A DNA stretch of 64,000 bases, from NCBI GenBank assembly GCA_032358255.1, contig JAULBX010011101.1, forward strand, positions 1 to 64,000, in the 5' to 3' direction. This document shows, in pieces, positions 33,424-44,967 of the stretch. Numbering within the stretch: position 1 is the stretch's first letter; the number at the start of each line of letters is the position of its first letter. The notes beneath the pieces are model-generated. The model was given only the letters and a program-made list of their open reading frames with translations. It ran no database searches and was not told the DNA's origin. This DNA comes from Heterotrichella gracilis. Taxonomy: Eukaryota > Sar > Xanthophyceae > Tribonematales > Xanthonemataceae. A program made the translations under genes and the position numbers.

Positions 33424-35690
33424 AATTGGCAGCCTTAGCTGGGCCCCGAGAGCCCACAGCCGTCTAGTTGACGAGGTAGAGGGAACCTTAGGCCAAGACC
33501 AACGGCCTCGCACCAAGTTTGCGTTGGGTAAATATGTAATTCGCTGCAAGAAGTTTGGTTGAGTATCTGTGTGCGGTTGTTTCCTATCGCATAATCGTCG
33601 ACCAACCCAAGGAAGGTTCCAGACGGTAGACCTATAAAAAGAGTGTGGTGTGACGTTTGTCCGAGCGCGATAAAGATACAATGGTCCGGTCGTGTATTCT
33701 GCTGCTGCCCAACTGCTTTCTTTATGTAGGCAACAAAAGTGTGCGAAGTCAACAGCTTGTGTGAAGTCAATATGCATGCATATAACGAGGGTTTTCCTTC
33801 GTCCATAGTAAACCCTAAAAGAGGGTCGTATTTTGTTCAATGATTTATAATCGATACAAAAACAGAAAAGCTAATTGTCCCTATTGTGGTAAGCTTTGGT
33901 CCTTTCCTACAGCAGGAACAAAGCAAGTAATTATTTGGTACTTCCATATGGTCTGACATGCAAGGGTAAATCAGTCTGCTGTCCACTTTAGGAGCCAGCA
34001 GAGATTATGTGAACCCTATATCACCGTCACACATATTTGGGGCACCTGGCAGCTGCACGCTCTCAGTTGTGTGCACACAATATACACACACACTACTCCC
34101 CAATTGCCACAGCCCGCAGACCACACACACACGCGCGCACACACAGCTGTGCCTAAGAACATATACCCCCTGACCCGGCAAGCAGCGTTGAACCACCCTG
34201 TGAACATGCCACCCATCACATTCAAGCAGCACCTAGCTGAAACCGCTTGCGCTGGATTCTGTAGTATTGACCAGGTCAGTGTGGCGGGGTCACCCAACAT
34301 CAACGATATTTTGAGGTTCCCTTGGAGTTTCTCAGTTCTCTACTTAACCCATCCCAAGACAAGGGCATCAGCTGGTATGGATAACCTAGTAGGGTCCTGG
34401 GTTTCTGCCTGATACAGTCAGGTACTTCAGATAAGGTCACAGGCCTCCCATCACCATGGTATGGCACGTCCCGTGTCTATCGGTATCTGATGTGCGCCTC
34501 ATGTAGTGCTGGCCTCAAGGCACCTGCTGCCTCTTCTGCAGGGTCACGTTGCTAAACCTAGTTGCTGAACCCTAAACCCTACCCCCTTGACCCATCCTCT
34601 GACCAGGTTCCAGAGCAGTGCTTGCCTGCAGGTAGACCTTAGGGTTTAGGGTTCAGGGTTTGTGCATGCAGGAAGGTTATGCCCCACTAGGTCACACCAG
34701 GCAAAGATCCCTAAACCCTAGGCCTTTAAACCTAAAGCCATGCTGCCCCTCCTGGCAACTGCTGTCCTGCCTTGCCCTGTACTGTACACCCGCCAAATTA
34801 CTGCTGCCCAGCCGCCTGCAACCTGTTCCCAACCCTAGCTTAGGGTCCTGGGGTTCAAGCATTACCCACGCGCTGGGGCCCCTAGGTACAGTTTACAAGT
34901 GCACAGGAATCACCTGCTCGGCTTTGCGCTCACAGGCAAAGCGAGCCCTGGTGCTGGCTGCCAATGCCTGCCGTAGCAAGTAGCAAGCTCCTCCAGCAAG
35001 CTCCACCATGGCGGTTCAAAATTTGCTCATAACACTCATAGCCAGAGGCCTGGGTTGTGTATGCAGCACTGTCAGACCTAGTTGAGGCCCATCCATGTGC
35101 ACATGTGTTGCCTATAATAGGGTTCTTGGGCAACAGCAACCCTAGCTAGCCCACAGGCTGGGGCTAGGTAGACAGGCCAGACCCGCGGTGCCGTTCAGCT
35201 GGCCGCGGAGCGGCAACTTGCCCGCTTTCCGGTTCTATAGTTGCTCCCCTATAACGTGTATCGTCAGACATGCACCAAAATGACACGAGCACCGCTTCGG
35301 CTCATGCAGCTTCCGCAGAAACTCGAGTTGCAAATGCAACAAAAATGGGCGCATCGCTCCAATGAACCTCTTGAGATAGCAGCCGACGGGATCGAGGGTT
35401 GCGCAGTATATCGATACGTAACCACCACGCTACCACCATACTTCTAAAGACGTTGTCTTGCTTGATAGTGCAGAACACCTACAGCATATTTTTACTGCCC
35501 CTTACACTGGTACTAAGCAAACGACAGCTTGCATGTACCCATGTGGGCGATTGCACACTGCAAGTAAATGACACAATAGTCCCGGCAACTTGACTGTCTC
35601 AGCCAACTCTGCAAAGTTGTGGGGTTACGCCTAAATCCACTGCTCTTTTAGTACAGTGCACTGCTGCTTTCACTGGTGCCCCACAGTGCG
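33424..35690. other. Divergent intergenic region
   Basis: Holds the promoters of the AN1 zinc-finger and papain-family genes. It contains a CA/TG-rich simple repeat at about 34068-34150 and scattered CCCTAAACCC motifs (34570, 34635, 34710). No gene is supported. Confidence 0.5.
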
Positions 35691-38600
35691 ATGCATCCCC
35701 ATGTGGTAGGCCAACGGTGTGGGCACACAGCACTCGCAAAGGCAGCATGCGTTACTCTCACGCTGCTTTGCCTAAGCATTCTGGCCTACGGCAAACCCCT
35801 CATCTCCAAAGAACAGAAGGACGCGGTGAAGCAAGAGGTTGCAAACTTCAAGGTAGGTAGCTGCCGGGGCATGCGTGTGCCGTGCGGTACAAGTGCTGCA
35901 GATCGACATGTCCAATCAAGCACAGAGGTGGTGCGGCTGATCCTCGAGTGCTGCGCGCTGGTGGTGCTTGTGCTGATGCATCTCGTGCTGCTTGAACGTT
36001 GGTTGAGAGCGGCAGTGGCGGTTCGCGTCCTGCAAGCGGTGGCGCACTGCAGTTTTGTCGCGACTCACAGCGTTGTGCGCCATGTCCCCACAGGCTCAAG
36101 GGCTGGACGGCTACAAGGCATGGGCGAAAGGGAAGGGAAGGAGCTTCGCAAACGACAAGGTGCGACACAGTGCGTTGCGCTGGAGTCAGCTTGTAAGCGA
36201 TCGCGAGACGCGGCCCACGTGATCCCCCTTATCGTTCACCCTGGCATGCGGTGTAGTTCAGGGTTTGGTGCAATCGCCGCTCTTTTGCGGGGACTGTGGT
36301 GTGTGATGGGAAAGTATGTATTCGCAGATAGGCCGTTGTTCTGCATCCCCTACTTTCTGAGCCCAGGTGTTCTACCGTTTTAGCTAGCCCCACCAGTGAT
36401 GAACCCCATGGCCAGTCACCACTGTTTGTGTGCGCTGTGCTCACCAGCGGTTCTCCTCTCCGCGCAGGAATCAGAGCAGCGCCACGGGCTGTTCCTGAAG
36501 ACCCTTGACGAGGTCATTGACCTCAACAGCGCGCAAGACTCGTGGCTGGTACGTAAACGCACGCGCGCATGCATGCATGCATCTGCACGCAGGAATCCCA
36601 CCAGTGTGTGTGGAATGTGCGTAATGTGCGCCGGCGTGGGTGTTAGCACCGGCCTGATGGAAGGTTTTGAGCCACACCTTGTATGATACATGCGCGCACG
36701 GTGCCAACGCGAACCCCAAGCTGCGGGCTTGCATGCACAGTCCAGATCTCCAGCTCGATGGCCATGCCAGGTGGCAGAGGGCAGTACTGCCACGTTACAT
36801 GCAAGTTAACGTAACCAGTCCATCTGCAGCTATTAGCCTTAGGCAATAGACCTCTAGTTTGTCGTGTGCACTCGCCACATCCAGAGGTGGCAGGTCCAAA
36901 TTGGCACCCTGGAGTGTTGTTAATGGTTCACAGCAGCACCTATAGCTAGTCACCACTTAGGGTGAGCATCCCTTACAGGCTGCTTGCTTCCTGTCTGCTC
37001 TCGAGCCCTAGGGTTACCCTAAGGGTAGCAAGGGGGCACTCAAGCAGGTTGCCCCCTTGCTACTCTAGGGCTGGCCAGTAGCCCCTGTCAAGTGCTTCCA
37101 GTCTGCTTCCTGGGGGTGTATATGACTTTGGAGTTGGTGTTCTTATATTTTTTTCTGCTTAGATATGTGAGCTTGGTTCCTGACCCCTGTCCCTAATATT
37201 CCGCCTCAACCCTAACATCCAGACTAAACCCTAGACCCCAGTCCCTGGACCCCCTCCCAGGCGGGCGTGGCCCATGTTGCAAACCCTGAACCCTAAATCC
37301 CTCCCTGCAGGCGGGTGTCACCCAGTTTGCTGACTGGACTGATGATGAGAAGAGCGCCCTTGTGCCAGGTGTCACTCCACCAGCGGCGGGGACGCAACAA
37401 CCAGCCGCCAGGAAGCTGCTAGGTGCGAACCATAAAGCCTAAACCCTAAAGCCCTAAAGCCCTAAAAATTAGCGCTGTTGCAAAGCGATTGCACAATTGT
37501 TCACAGAGCTTGCGTGGTTTGGTTAAGGGGAGTGAAGGCAGAAATCAAGTGATTTTAGCGAATTATCACCCAATGAGTTAAAACTTGTCCCCGTCATCTT
37601 ATGGTGCAAACCCTAAACCCTAGATCACAGCCCCACCATCATCATCAACGTGCAGCATGGCCAGCAACGTGAATAATGGATCTGCACAACCCTGGGGATT
37701 GCACATCATGTTTGCAATGTCCGTGGTAATCATTCAGCACTCTTTATCTGAATGCCATTCGATCAGCATACATGCTACCACGACCATGACAATCCTTGGC
37801 CGGCATGCAATCAGCGTGAACGGTAACCATGCACCAATCGATGCGCAGGGATCATGACTGATGATCAGCATTATCAGTATCCATGATCAGCATGCAGAAC
37901 AAGATCTTGGTTGCATGCGATTAGCATCCATGTCATGCTAGTAACCATGCAGCAAGGCCATGACAGTCATGTGTGTGTCACCACAGGCGGCCGCTCCACC
38001 CTGGCTACCCCCCCCGCCAGCTGGGACTGGCGCACCCAGGGGGCAGTAACACCCGTCAAGAACCAGGGGCAATGCGGGTCGTGCTGGGCGTTCTCGGGCC
38101 TAGGGTCCATCGAATCCGCCTACCTCATCCAGCGCAGCACCTCGCTTGACCTCTCAGAGCAGGAGGTGGTGAGCTGTGCGGACCCCGCCATCCAAGGGGG
38201 GTGCAATGGGGGCCAGCTGACCGCCTCCTTCCAGTATGCCAAGGCCAATGGGAGCGTGGACGAGACGGTGTACCCCTACAAGGCGGTCACCGGCACCTGC
38301 AACATGACTGCCAAGACCAGCGTGTCACCCTCATCAAAAACCTGGGTGACCTCCTATTCAGTCAGCTCCACAGAAGCAGCGCTGCTGACCGACACCTTTG
38401 CGGGCCCCACCATCAACTACTTTGTTGTCTACAGCAGCTTCTACAACTACGTGTCGGGGGTGTACCAGCAGGCAAACTGCGTGATCAACTCCACCAACAC
38501 CGCCTACAAGGGGACGCACTCCATGCTGGTGGTGGGCTGGGACACAGATGCAACGGGGATCCCCTACTGGATCATAAAAAACTCCTGGGGGACCAACTGG

Positions 38601-39101
38601 GGTCAAGGGGGGTATATGTATCTGTACAGGGGGAGCACCATGTGCGCCAACGGGCAGTACAACGTGCGCGCCACAGCCCTCCCCGCCCAATCCCCACCCC
38701 CATCCCCACCCAAGCCCCCCTCGCCATCCCCCCCACCACCCAGCCCACCATCACCATCTCCACAGCCGCCACCATCACCAAAGCCACCATCGCCGTCACC
38801 ACCACCACCCTCCCCCCCACCACCACCTCCCCCGTCACCACCACCACCCTCTCCTCCCCCACCACCTCCCCCGTCACCATCCCCATCGCCACCCTCCTCA
38901 CCACCTCCCCCACCACCATCCCCACGGCCACCCTCCTCACCACCTCCCCCACCACCCTCCCCACCGCCACCCTCCCCACCGCCACCCCCACCACCATCCC
39001 CATCGCCACCATCCTCACCACCTCCCCCACCACCATCGTCCTCCCCACCACCACCTCCAACCCTACTTAAGGGTTATGGCAAGCCTGGTAAGGGGCGTTG
39101 A
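35691..39101 (+). CDS. Papain-family cysteine protease with Pro-rich tail
   Basis: Secretory C1A protease. Five exons (35691-35852, 36094-36159, 36468-36548, 37311-37422, 37987-39101) give 511 residues in frame. A hydrophobic signal segment (ACVTLTLLCLSILAYG) sits near residues 20-34. The I29 inhibitor prodomain follows, with GVTQFADWTDDEKSA. The mature domain starts near PASWDWRTQGAVTPVKNQ. Catalytic residues are all present: Gln/Cys in QGQCGSCWAFS, His in GTHSMLVVGWD and Asn in IIKNSWGTNWGQGG. After the catalytic domain come about 135 residues of Ser-Pro/Pro-rich repeats resembling algal cell-wall hydroxyproline-rich modules, ending LLKGYGKPGKGR. This suggests an extracellular-matrix or vacuolar enzyme. 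The ATG at 35691 gives the signal peptide directly. Confidence 0.95.
37256..37300 (+). repeat. Shadow copy of protease exon 4 start
   Basis: AGGCGGGCGTGGCCCATGTTGC corresponds to AGGCGGGTGTCACCCAGTTTGC at the true acceptor, and is followed at once by AAACCCTGAACCCTAAA. Confidence 0.88.
38690..39062 (+). repeat. Pro-rich coding microsatellite
   Basis: CCA/CCC/TCC-rich repeats encoding the Ser-Pro/Pro-rich tail of the protease. Confidence 0.9.
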
Positions 39102-39221
39102 AGCCCTAGCCTACATGGCCCAACCCAGGTCGCAGCGACATCCAGCCCTTTTCTTGCAGCTCCTTTGACCTACGAGTCAGGCCTCGAAGTGGTGCCTCTT
39201 ATGCCGCAACCATAGGTACAG

Positions 39222-39226
39222 TGTAA
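39222..39226 (+). terminator. Candidate TGTAA poly(A) signal for papain-family gene
   Basis: TGTAA 121 bases after the stop codon. Confidence 0.5.
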
Positions 39227-41347
39227 CAACCACTAAGGTTGATGTGAGAGGGGCTTGCAGACTTCCCTGCGGCAGGGATTTTTAGGCAGCAGGAAGCTGC
39301 CTTAATTTCATGTTCTCCTGACTCCCCCCGAGGGGACTGACTTGTTGACTCCTTCGTTTTCACGATTCTGCCCCTTTCCCGAGCGCACATTGGAGAAGAT
39401 CCATTTTCTCACTCCCAGCAACACTGTTTTTTGTTCAAGGCCCAGTCGTAGGCGATTAGGCCATCATAGGGCTGAGACCTTGAAAAGAGGGTCCTTTTCG
39501 TTTGCACTTTTTTGATCTGTGAACGTAGTGAAAATGTTCACAGAAAAGAGCACTATTGTTTTTTAAGCCTCTTTCACTGGCTGACTTTCATGCATTGGCT
39601 GGTCATATTTTGTTGGAAACACACATGAGTGAGCGAGCTGCAACCCTGGCAGGCATTGGTTGTTGCCTGGCAGCGGGTTGTATTTATTTTGAATTATTGA
39701 TAGCTGATTCAGAATTTAATTGCATTGCATGTTTTCCAGCGCGCATCAATTCCTGCGTGTCACTGATTGGGTTGCAACGTTGTACAAGGGAAAACCCTCC
39801 AAGGTACACATGTTCTGGATACTGCATCAGGAATAAAAATGCGCCAGTTTTCAACACTGCAAAATCATGTAGCGCCCTGATGTGGTGCACATCAATAAAT
39901 GGGGATGGTCATATGATATTTCTTCCAAAGGCAGGCTGTAATTCAAAGCAGTGCACTTCCACATGTGGACCACACAACATCGGCCAGGTCGATCATCGAT
40001 GTTTCAACCATCTCCAAAATATTGATTAGAGGCTTGGCGCTGCTATGCAATGCCATTGGCTATCCATGGAGCTGCAGCAACTTGCAGCAACGCGCGACTC
40101 GGAGCTGAGCTGAGCTCGCGCGTTAAGTGGAAACAATTATTGAACCACTTTTTTTTTTTACCTCTATGGAACAATGGTAACATTTCAGCCCAGCGACGTC
40201 TGCCCAGTGCCAGGAATATCCCTGCCAGTGTGAGCAAACAAAGGAATGCAATGCATTGTCTGGAATGTTCCAAGATGCGTCATCTGATTACACTGATAGG
40301 CACTGCAGGTACGGTACCAGTAGACCGTATGATCGTCAATGCCACGATTGATAAAAACATTGAAGAAGCGTCGTGCAATAGCACTTGCATTCACATGCAC
40401 CTCCAGGCTATACTCTAACTGAGTTAGTAAACTAAACAAATAATTAATATAATAAAAATACAATACAATAAAAAGCATGCTTGTGTGGCTACGCACTACC
40501 AAACAACGTAACCAAGCTGGGTTTGTCATCCACTCCTCAGTGACAAGCTACGTCAGCCGATGACAAACCATGCATTGGCTAAATGTGCGCCAAATAGCAC
40601 ATATGTGTGGCCCCTACCCACATCATAACGTACGCAAGCGCTGCTAGCCACGTTTGCCACGCGCGTGCAGGTAGCCACATGCATCCCATTCACGTGCTCC
40701 ATGGTACATTAAACCGTTAGCCCCCAAGCCATTCATGTGCTCCATGGCATATAAACCCCTAAACCCTTATCCATTCGGCTTCATGGTATGTAAAACTGAT
40801 GACCACCATGTAGGAAGCCACATGCAGCGAGCCACATGCGTGTCACGAGGCGCTCCATAGTAGTAGCCACCATATCCCAAACCCTAAACCCCAAGCCCTG
40901 TCGATGCCAATGTGCATGACAGGGCCTGCGCGCGCATGTTGTTCCCAAGACGTGCTGCCGAATCCTAGAAAGGTGGAGAAAACAAAAGCAAATGCAGCAG
41001 AACTTCAACGAATAGCCTGAAAGTGGCATGAAGCATGGTCACCCTCAACGGTTAGCTAGAATGTGGCACAAAAGGTCAAGATTCAACTGTGTAAAGCATG
41101 CAACTGTAGCGGTTGTTCACGGGATAATGCCGTTTAATGGATTGCGCTGCCCTGTTGACAGCAAGGGACCTGTGCGGCCGGCTCTGGATGCCACAGCACA
41201 AGCTGCAGTGCCTAAACCCTGCATTCGGGACCCTCTGCGTGTTGGTGTGGGTGTGGGCGTGTGTGGGGTGGCGCCATGTGTACACGCAGAGTGTTTTGGC
41301 TGGCTTTGGAAGGATTGCGTGGCACCAAGGAGGGCGCTGCTGTGGGA

Positions 41348-41380
41348 CCCTAAACCCTAAGCCCTAAACCCTAAACCAGC
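41348..41380 (+). repeat. Interstitial telomere-like repeat
   Basis: CCCTAAACCCTAAGCCCTAA followed by ACCCTAAACC, outside any recognised gene. Confidence 0.85.
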
Positions 41381-42551
41381 ATCTGCGATGCGTCAGCTGC
41401 TTGGGGCAGGTCCTGTGCCGCCAGGGGTTCTGCTGCTAGGGTCTGCGCTGGTAGGGTTTAGGTCGCAAGGGTCTGTGCTGGTAGGGTTTGTGCCGCTAGG
41501 GTTTATGCTGCCAGGTTCTGTGCTGCTAGGGTTTGTGCTACTCCCTGCTACGCCCCCCTCACTGCTCTCCCCCCCTGAGGCTGTGCTTGGTTGATCCCCT
41601 TGCACTGCAAGTTGCAAGCAGCGATTTTGCAACCCTTCAGTAGGGTTGCTCGCCACGCCATCCCTGCTTGGTCTGTGCTCAAACCCTACAGCAGGGTTGC
41701 TCGCCACGCCAACCACAAACGCGGGCACCCCCGGGACCTGCGGCGCTCCTCCCCACACATCCTGATGCCTCCCCTCCCCTTGCGCCGCCTTCCACTGTTC
41801 CTCCCCTGGCACCCCGCCACCTGCCCCCCCCGCGACACCCTGCGCCCCATTCCCACCCCTTGCACCCACCCACACTCTCCGCCAGGTGGCGAACGGGGAA
41901 GTGGTCCAGGCCCTCCATGTGGTTCGGCTGGCTGCTGACGTGGCAGTGGTGGTGCCAGCGATGGCAGCGGAGCCGGCCTGTGGTTGGCTGTGACCAGAGC
42001 TAGGGTGCTCCGACGTTGTTACGCCTCGCAGTCCCGACGCTGTTTCGCCTCGCAGCTCTTTGAAGAAGCTGGGGTTGGTTGGAAACCCTGGGGCAGGGTT
42101 TTGGGGCTGGCCCTGGCCCTCCCAGTCCACTACTACCACCATAATGGGGATGAGCTGGTTGGGGGCTGAGGAGGGGTACTGCACATGCGGGGTACAAGCA
42201 GGGGGGTAAGAAACAAGTAGGTGAGTAAGGAGTGTACCACTTTCTACACTGAAGAGTGGGGCCGCACAAGAACCCACACCAGGGCAAGCACCAACCCCCA
42301 CAATGTAGCATGTACTACGAACCCACACGAGGCTGTGCACCTGCACAAAACCGTACACTAGGGTGTGCCCTAACCCACACGCACACCCGCACCTGCACAG
42401 CCGGCGGCAGCACCACATCAGGCAGGCCCCTCGGCAGCCCGCACAAAACCCTACACTAGGGCATGCACCCTTAGCCCCCCCACATTGGCTGTGCACCCTT
42501 CCAAAACCTCACACTATCAAACACCCTACATTACAACCCCACCCGCACCTG

Positions 42552-44967
42552 CACAGCCGGAGGCAGCACCAGCTCAGGCAGGCCCCTGCGCCTGCGAAGC
42601 CAATTTTGGCCCTGTAGGGTGCACCGCAGCCATGTGAGCATCAGCAGCAGCATCGAGGCAGCCATGCACGCCACGCCCACCATCCACATGTGCGGCGACA
42701 GCCTGCTTGTCTGCCCCTTGGCTACGCACTTGCTGGTGGAGTCAAGTTCGGAGGAAACCTGAGGGGGTGAGGGCGGGGGAGGCGTCGGTGGGGCGGGGAG
42801 CAGGGTTTCCTATCAGTCACCCGCATAGAAGGGTAAGGGTTTTGTAAGGGTTTTGTAAGGGCGCCCACAACCCACATGTGGGGCGACAGCCTGCTTGTCT
42901 GGCCCCTGGCTATGCACTTGCTGGTGGAGTCAAGTACAGAAGACACCTGAGGGGTTGAGGGCAGGTGAGAGGGGCGGGAGAGGTGTCAATAGGACGGGGT
43001 GGAAGGGCCTTGTATCTGTTATTGACACAAAATGGTAATGATATTCCTATCGGCGCCCACATGTGCGGCAACAGCCTGACTGTTGGGCCTCTGACAGTGC
43101 ATTGGCTGGTGAATTCAAGTACAGCGGAAACTAGGTTGGCCACATAGATGAGGCCCACACCTATCGGCTGCGTGCCAAACCCTAAACCTCAAACCCTACT
43201 TTCCAAACCCTATTTCCTCACCTGGACCTCGACCTCCAAGGGGACCCCACCCCCTCCTGGCTGCATGCTGTACCCTAAACCCTAACTTCCGAACCCTAAT
43301 TGCTCACCTGGATCTCGAGCTCTATGGGAGCCTCGCACCCATTGGCTACGTAGAAAAAGCCCATCCCTTCTTGGCTGCACACCAGCCCTGTATCGTACTC
43401 CTCGTTGGGGTGCAGGAGGTTCAAGGGGAGGAAGGAACCAGGTGGAGCTGCGGAGCAGGGGAGGGATGTCAGAGTGCGAGCAGTAGGACTTTAATGTATC
43501 ACTAGGAATTTAGCACATCAATATCTGATGTATCAAAACCCTCACAGTGCGGGTTCAAAATATACGTATATGGGAAGTAGTGGACCCAACAACGCGGATA
43601 CTGGGGCGGTGGACAATGCGACGACCCTAAGTCAAAGCGCAGCGGGATCATGCCTGGATGGCTCTCCTTAAAACTGGCAGGCATACTACACGGCGTTGCA
43701 CACCCAACAATGGCCCTTTTTATGTGCGTATAAAAATTACTGTACCTAGCTTCAGCGCCAGGGTGCACGGCTGCACTGTCAGCTTTTATCCCTAAACCCT
43801 AAACAAGGGTTTGGGTGCGGGGCACATGGTAGGGTGTGTTGTACCTAGCTTGAGCGCCAGGTTGCACTGGCCGCCGCCCTGTTCATAAACCATAAGTAAG
43901 GGTTTGGGTGTGGGACATGTGGTAGGGTTTGTTGTACCTAGCTTGAGCGCCAGGTTGCACTGGCTTCCACCCCAGCCCGAGGCCACCCCCACAAGGGTGC
44001 TGCATCCCCAGGAGGCAGCGGTGTTGTTGCGGGTGGTCAGGCAGGTGCCTTGCATGAACAGGCGGGACACGCTGCGGGACAGGGGGTGGGGAGGACTTAG
44101 GGTTTGGTGTAGGGTGTAGGGTGTGCTCTGCTTGAAAGCCTTGGGAGGGAGTCCCTAATGCCTATAACCCTGACCCTTGACCTAACTGGAGAGAGGTGGT
44201 GGTGTCGTGGGTGGGGTGGGCTCCTGGAAGTGCCTGTGGCTCACAGTGTGGGTGGGTTTGGTGGGTTGCACTTTTCAGGCTCTAAGGGCAAAGGTCAGAT
44301 TTGTAAGCACAAACCCCTAAACGTTCCTGAGGGCGACTGCAAGGGCGCACGGCTCACGAGGTGCCAACTCCCCCCACGGGAACCCTCGTGGCAAGGTTTC
44401 AAGATGCAGCTGTCCCCCACGTGCATGCACTGCGCGCTTTTGCACCATGGGTGTAAACAGATACGCCGAGCACTAGAACTGCTGCTGCCCAAGTTGGCCT
44501 ATTTACGGCGAGTAGCGCGTCCCTGTGACTGCGCTGGCTTCAAAACCTTGTTGGGCGGGTGCAAACGAGTCTGCCATGGTTAGCACCTCGAGGAAAAAGC
44601 CTGTCAGCGCTGGAAGACAGTATGCTACGGTGAACACGCAAACCGACAGTCCGTCTACACCTGAAAAAGGTCGGCCCATACCGTTGGCGCACGCGTACTT
44701 CAAGCCACCACGAGAGATATTCATTCCCATATGTCTGACTGTCGTAGGGTCGTACCTGACCCTCGATGCGGCGCAACCCTGGGGCAGGGAGTACTCCACC
44801 TTTGCTTGGTACACGAACGGGTCGGAATAGGCGCTGAAGGCAAGCATCACGCACTTCCCCGCCTCGATCGTGTCGCCTGCTGTTTGCTGCAACAGGGAAA
44901 CACATGCCCACATGCCCACAAGGGCCCACCTAGCCCCAATAGGGGGGTGTGGCCGTCTTGAGCGCAT
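42552..44967 (-). CDS. Unrecognised secreted/type I membrane protein (3' end partial)
   Basis: I do not recognise the family. Exons 44967-44756, 44071-43938, 43447-43308 and 42758 to about 42552 join in frame. The N-terminus has a signal peptide (hydrophobic WALVGMWACVSLLQQTAG). The lumenal part is Cys-rich, with GKCVMLAFSAYSDP, MQGTCLTTRNNTAASWGC, GGSQCNLALKL and EEYDTGLVCSQEGMGFFYV. A hydrophobic span (WMVGVACMAASMLLLMLTWL) is followed by a basic stop-transfer LRRRRGLPE, the signature of a single-pass type I protein with a short cytosolic tail. NNT is a possible N-glycosylation site. The exon may end at 42552 (CAG then GTGCGG); later exons are unknown. Every intron carries copies of the adjoining exon. 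Confidence 0.7.
42885..43140 (-). repeat. Two shadow copies of membrane-protein exon 4 start
   Basis: Copies at about 42885-42952 and 43057-43137 resemble 42690-42763 (CAGCCTGCTTGTCTG, TGCACTTGCTGGTGGA, GTCAAGT). Spacing is about 190 bp. The nearer copy is better preserved. Confidence 0.9.
43217..43262 (-). repeat. Shadow copy of membrane-protein exon 3 end
   Basis: CTCACCTGGACCTCGACCTC corresponds to CTCACCTGGATCTCGAGCTC at the true donor. CCCTAAACCCTAACTTCC lies between them. Confidence 0.85.
43747..43890 (-). repeat. Two shadow copies of membrane-protein exon 2 end
   Basis: CCTAGCTTGAGCGCCAGGTT recurs at about 43849, as well as at the exon (43937), with a weaker copy at 43747. CCCTAAACAAGGGTTTGGG-type DNA separates them. 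Confidence 0.9.

Larger units (their letters stand above)
39102..42551. other. No certain gene; repeat-rich; possible 3' part of next gene
   Basis: It starts with the protease 3' end. Bases 39200-41300 are low-information DNA without exons. From 41390 to 42550 there is GC-rich sequence with short tandem repeats (CTGCTAGGGT units at 41400-41550; AGGGTTGCTCGCCACGCCA at about 41642 and 41694). It contains a copy of the membrane-protein exon end at about 42390-42430. Remaining C-terminal exons of the minus-strand membrane protein may lie here but were not identified. Confidence 0.4.

Noticed and set aside
38201-39070. Thr/Pro-rich open frame overlapping the protease, and its Val/Met-rich antisense
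   Set aside because: Both are alternative readings of the protease exon and its Pro-rich repeat, without start or domain support.
41393-42496. 367-codon minus-strand frame
   Set aside because: Low-complexity, repeat-derived sequence with no domain. It may include unidentified exons of the membrane protein, but the whole frame is not credible.
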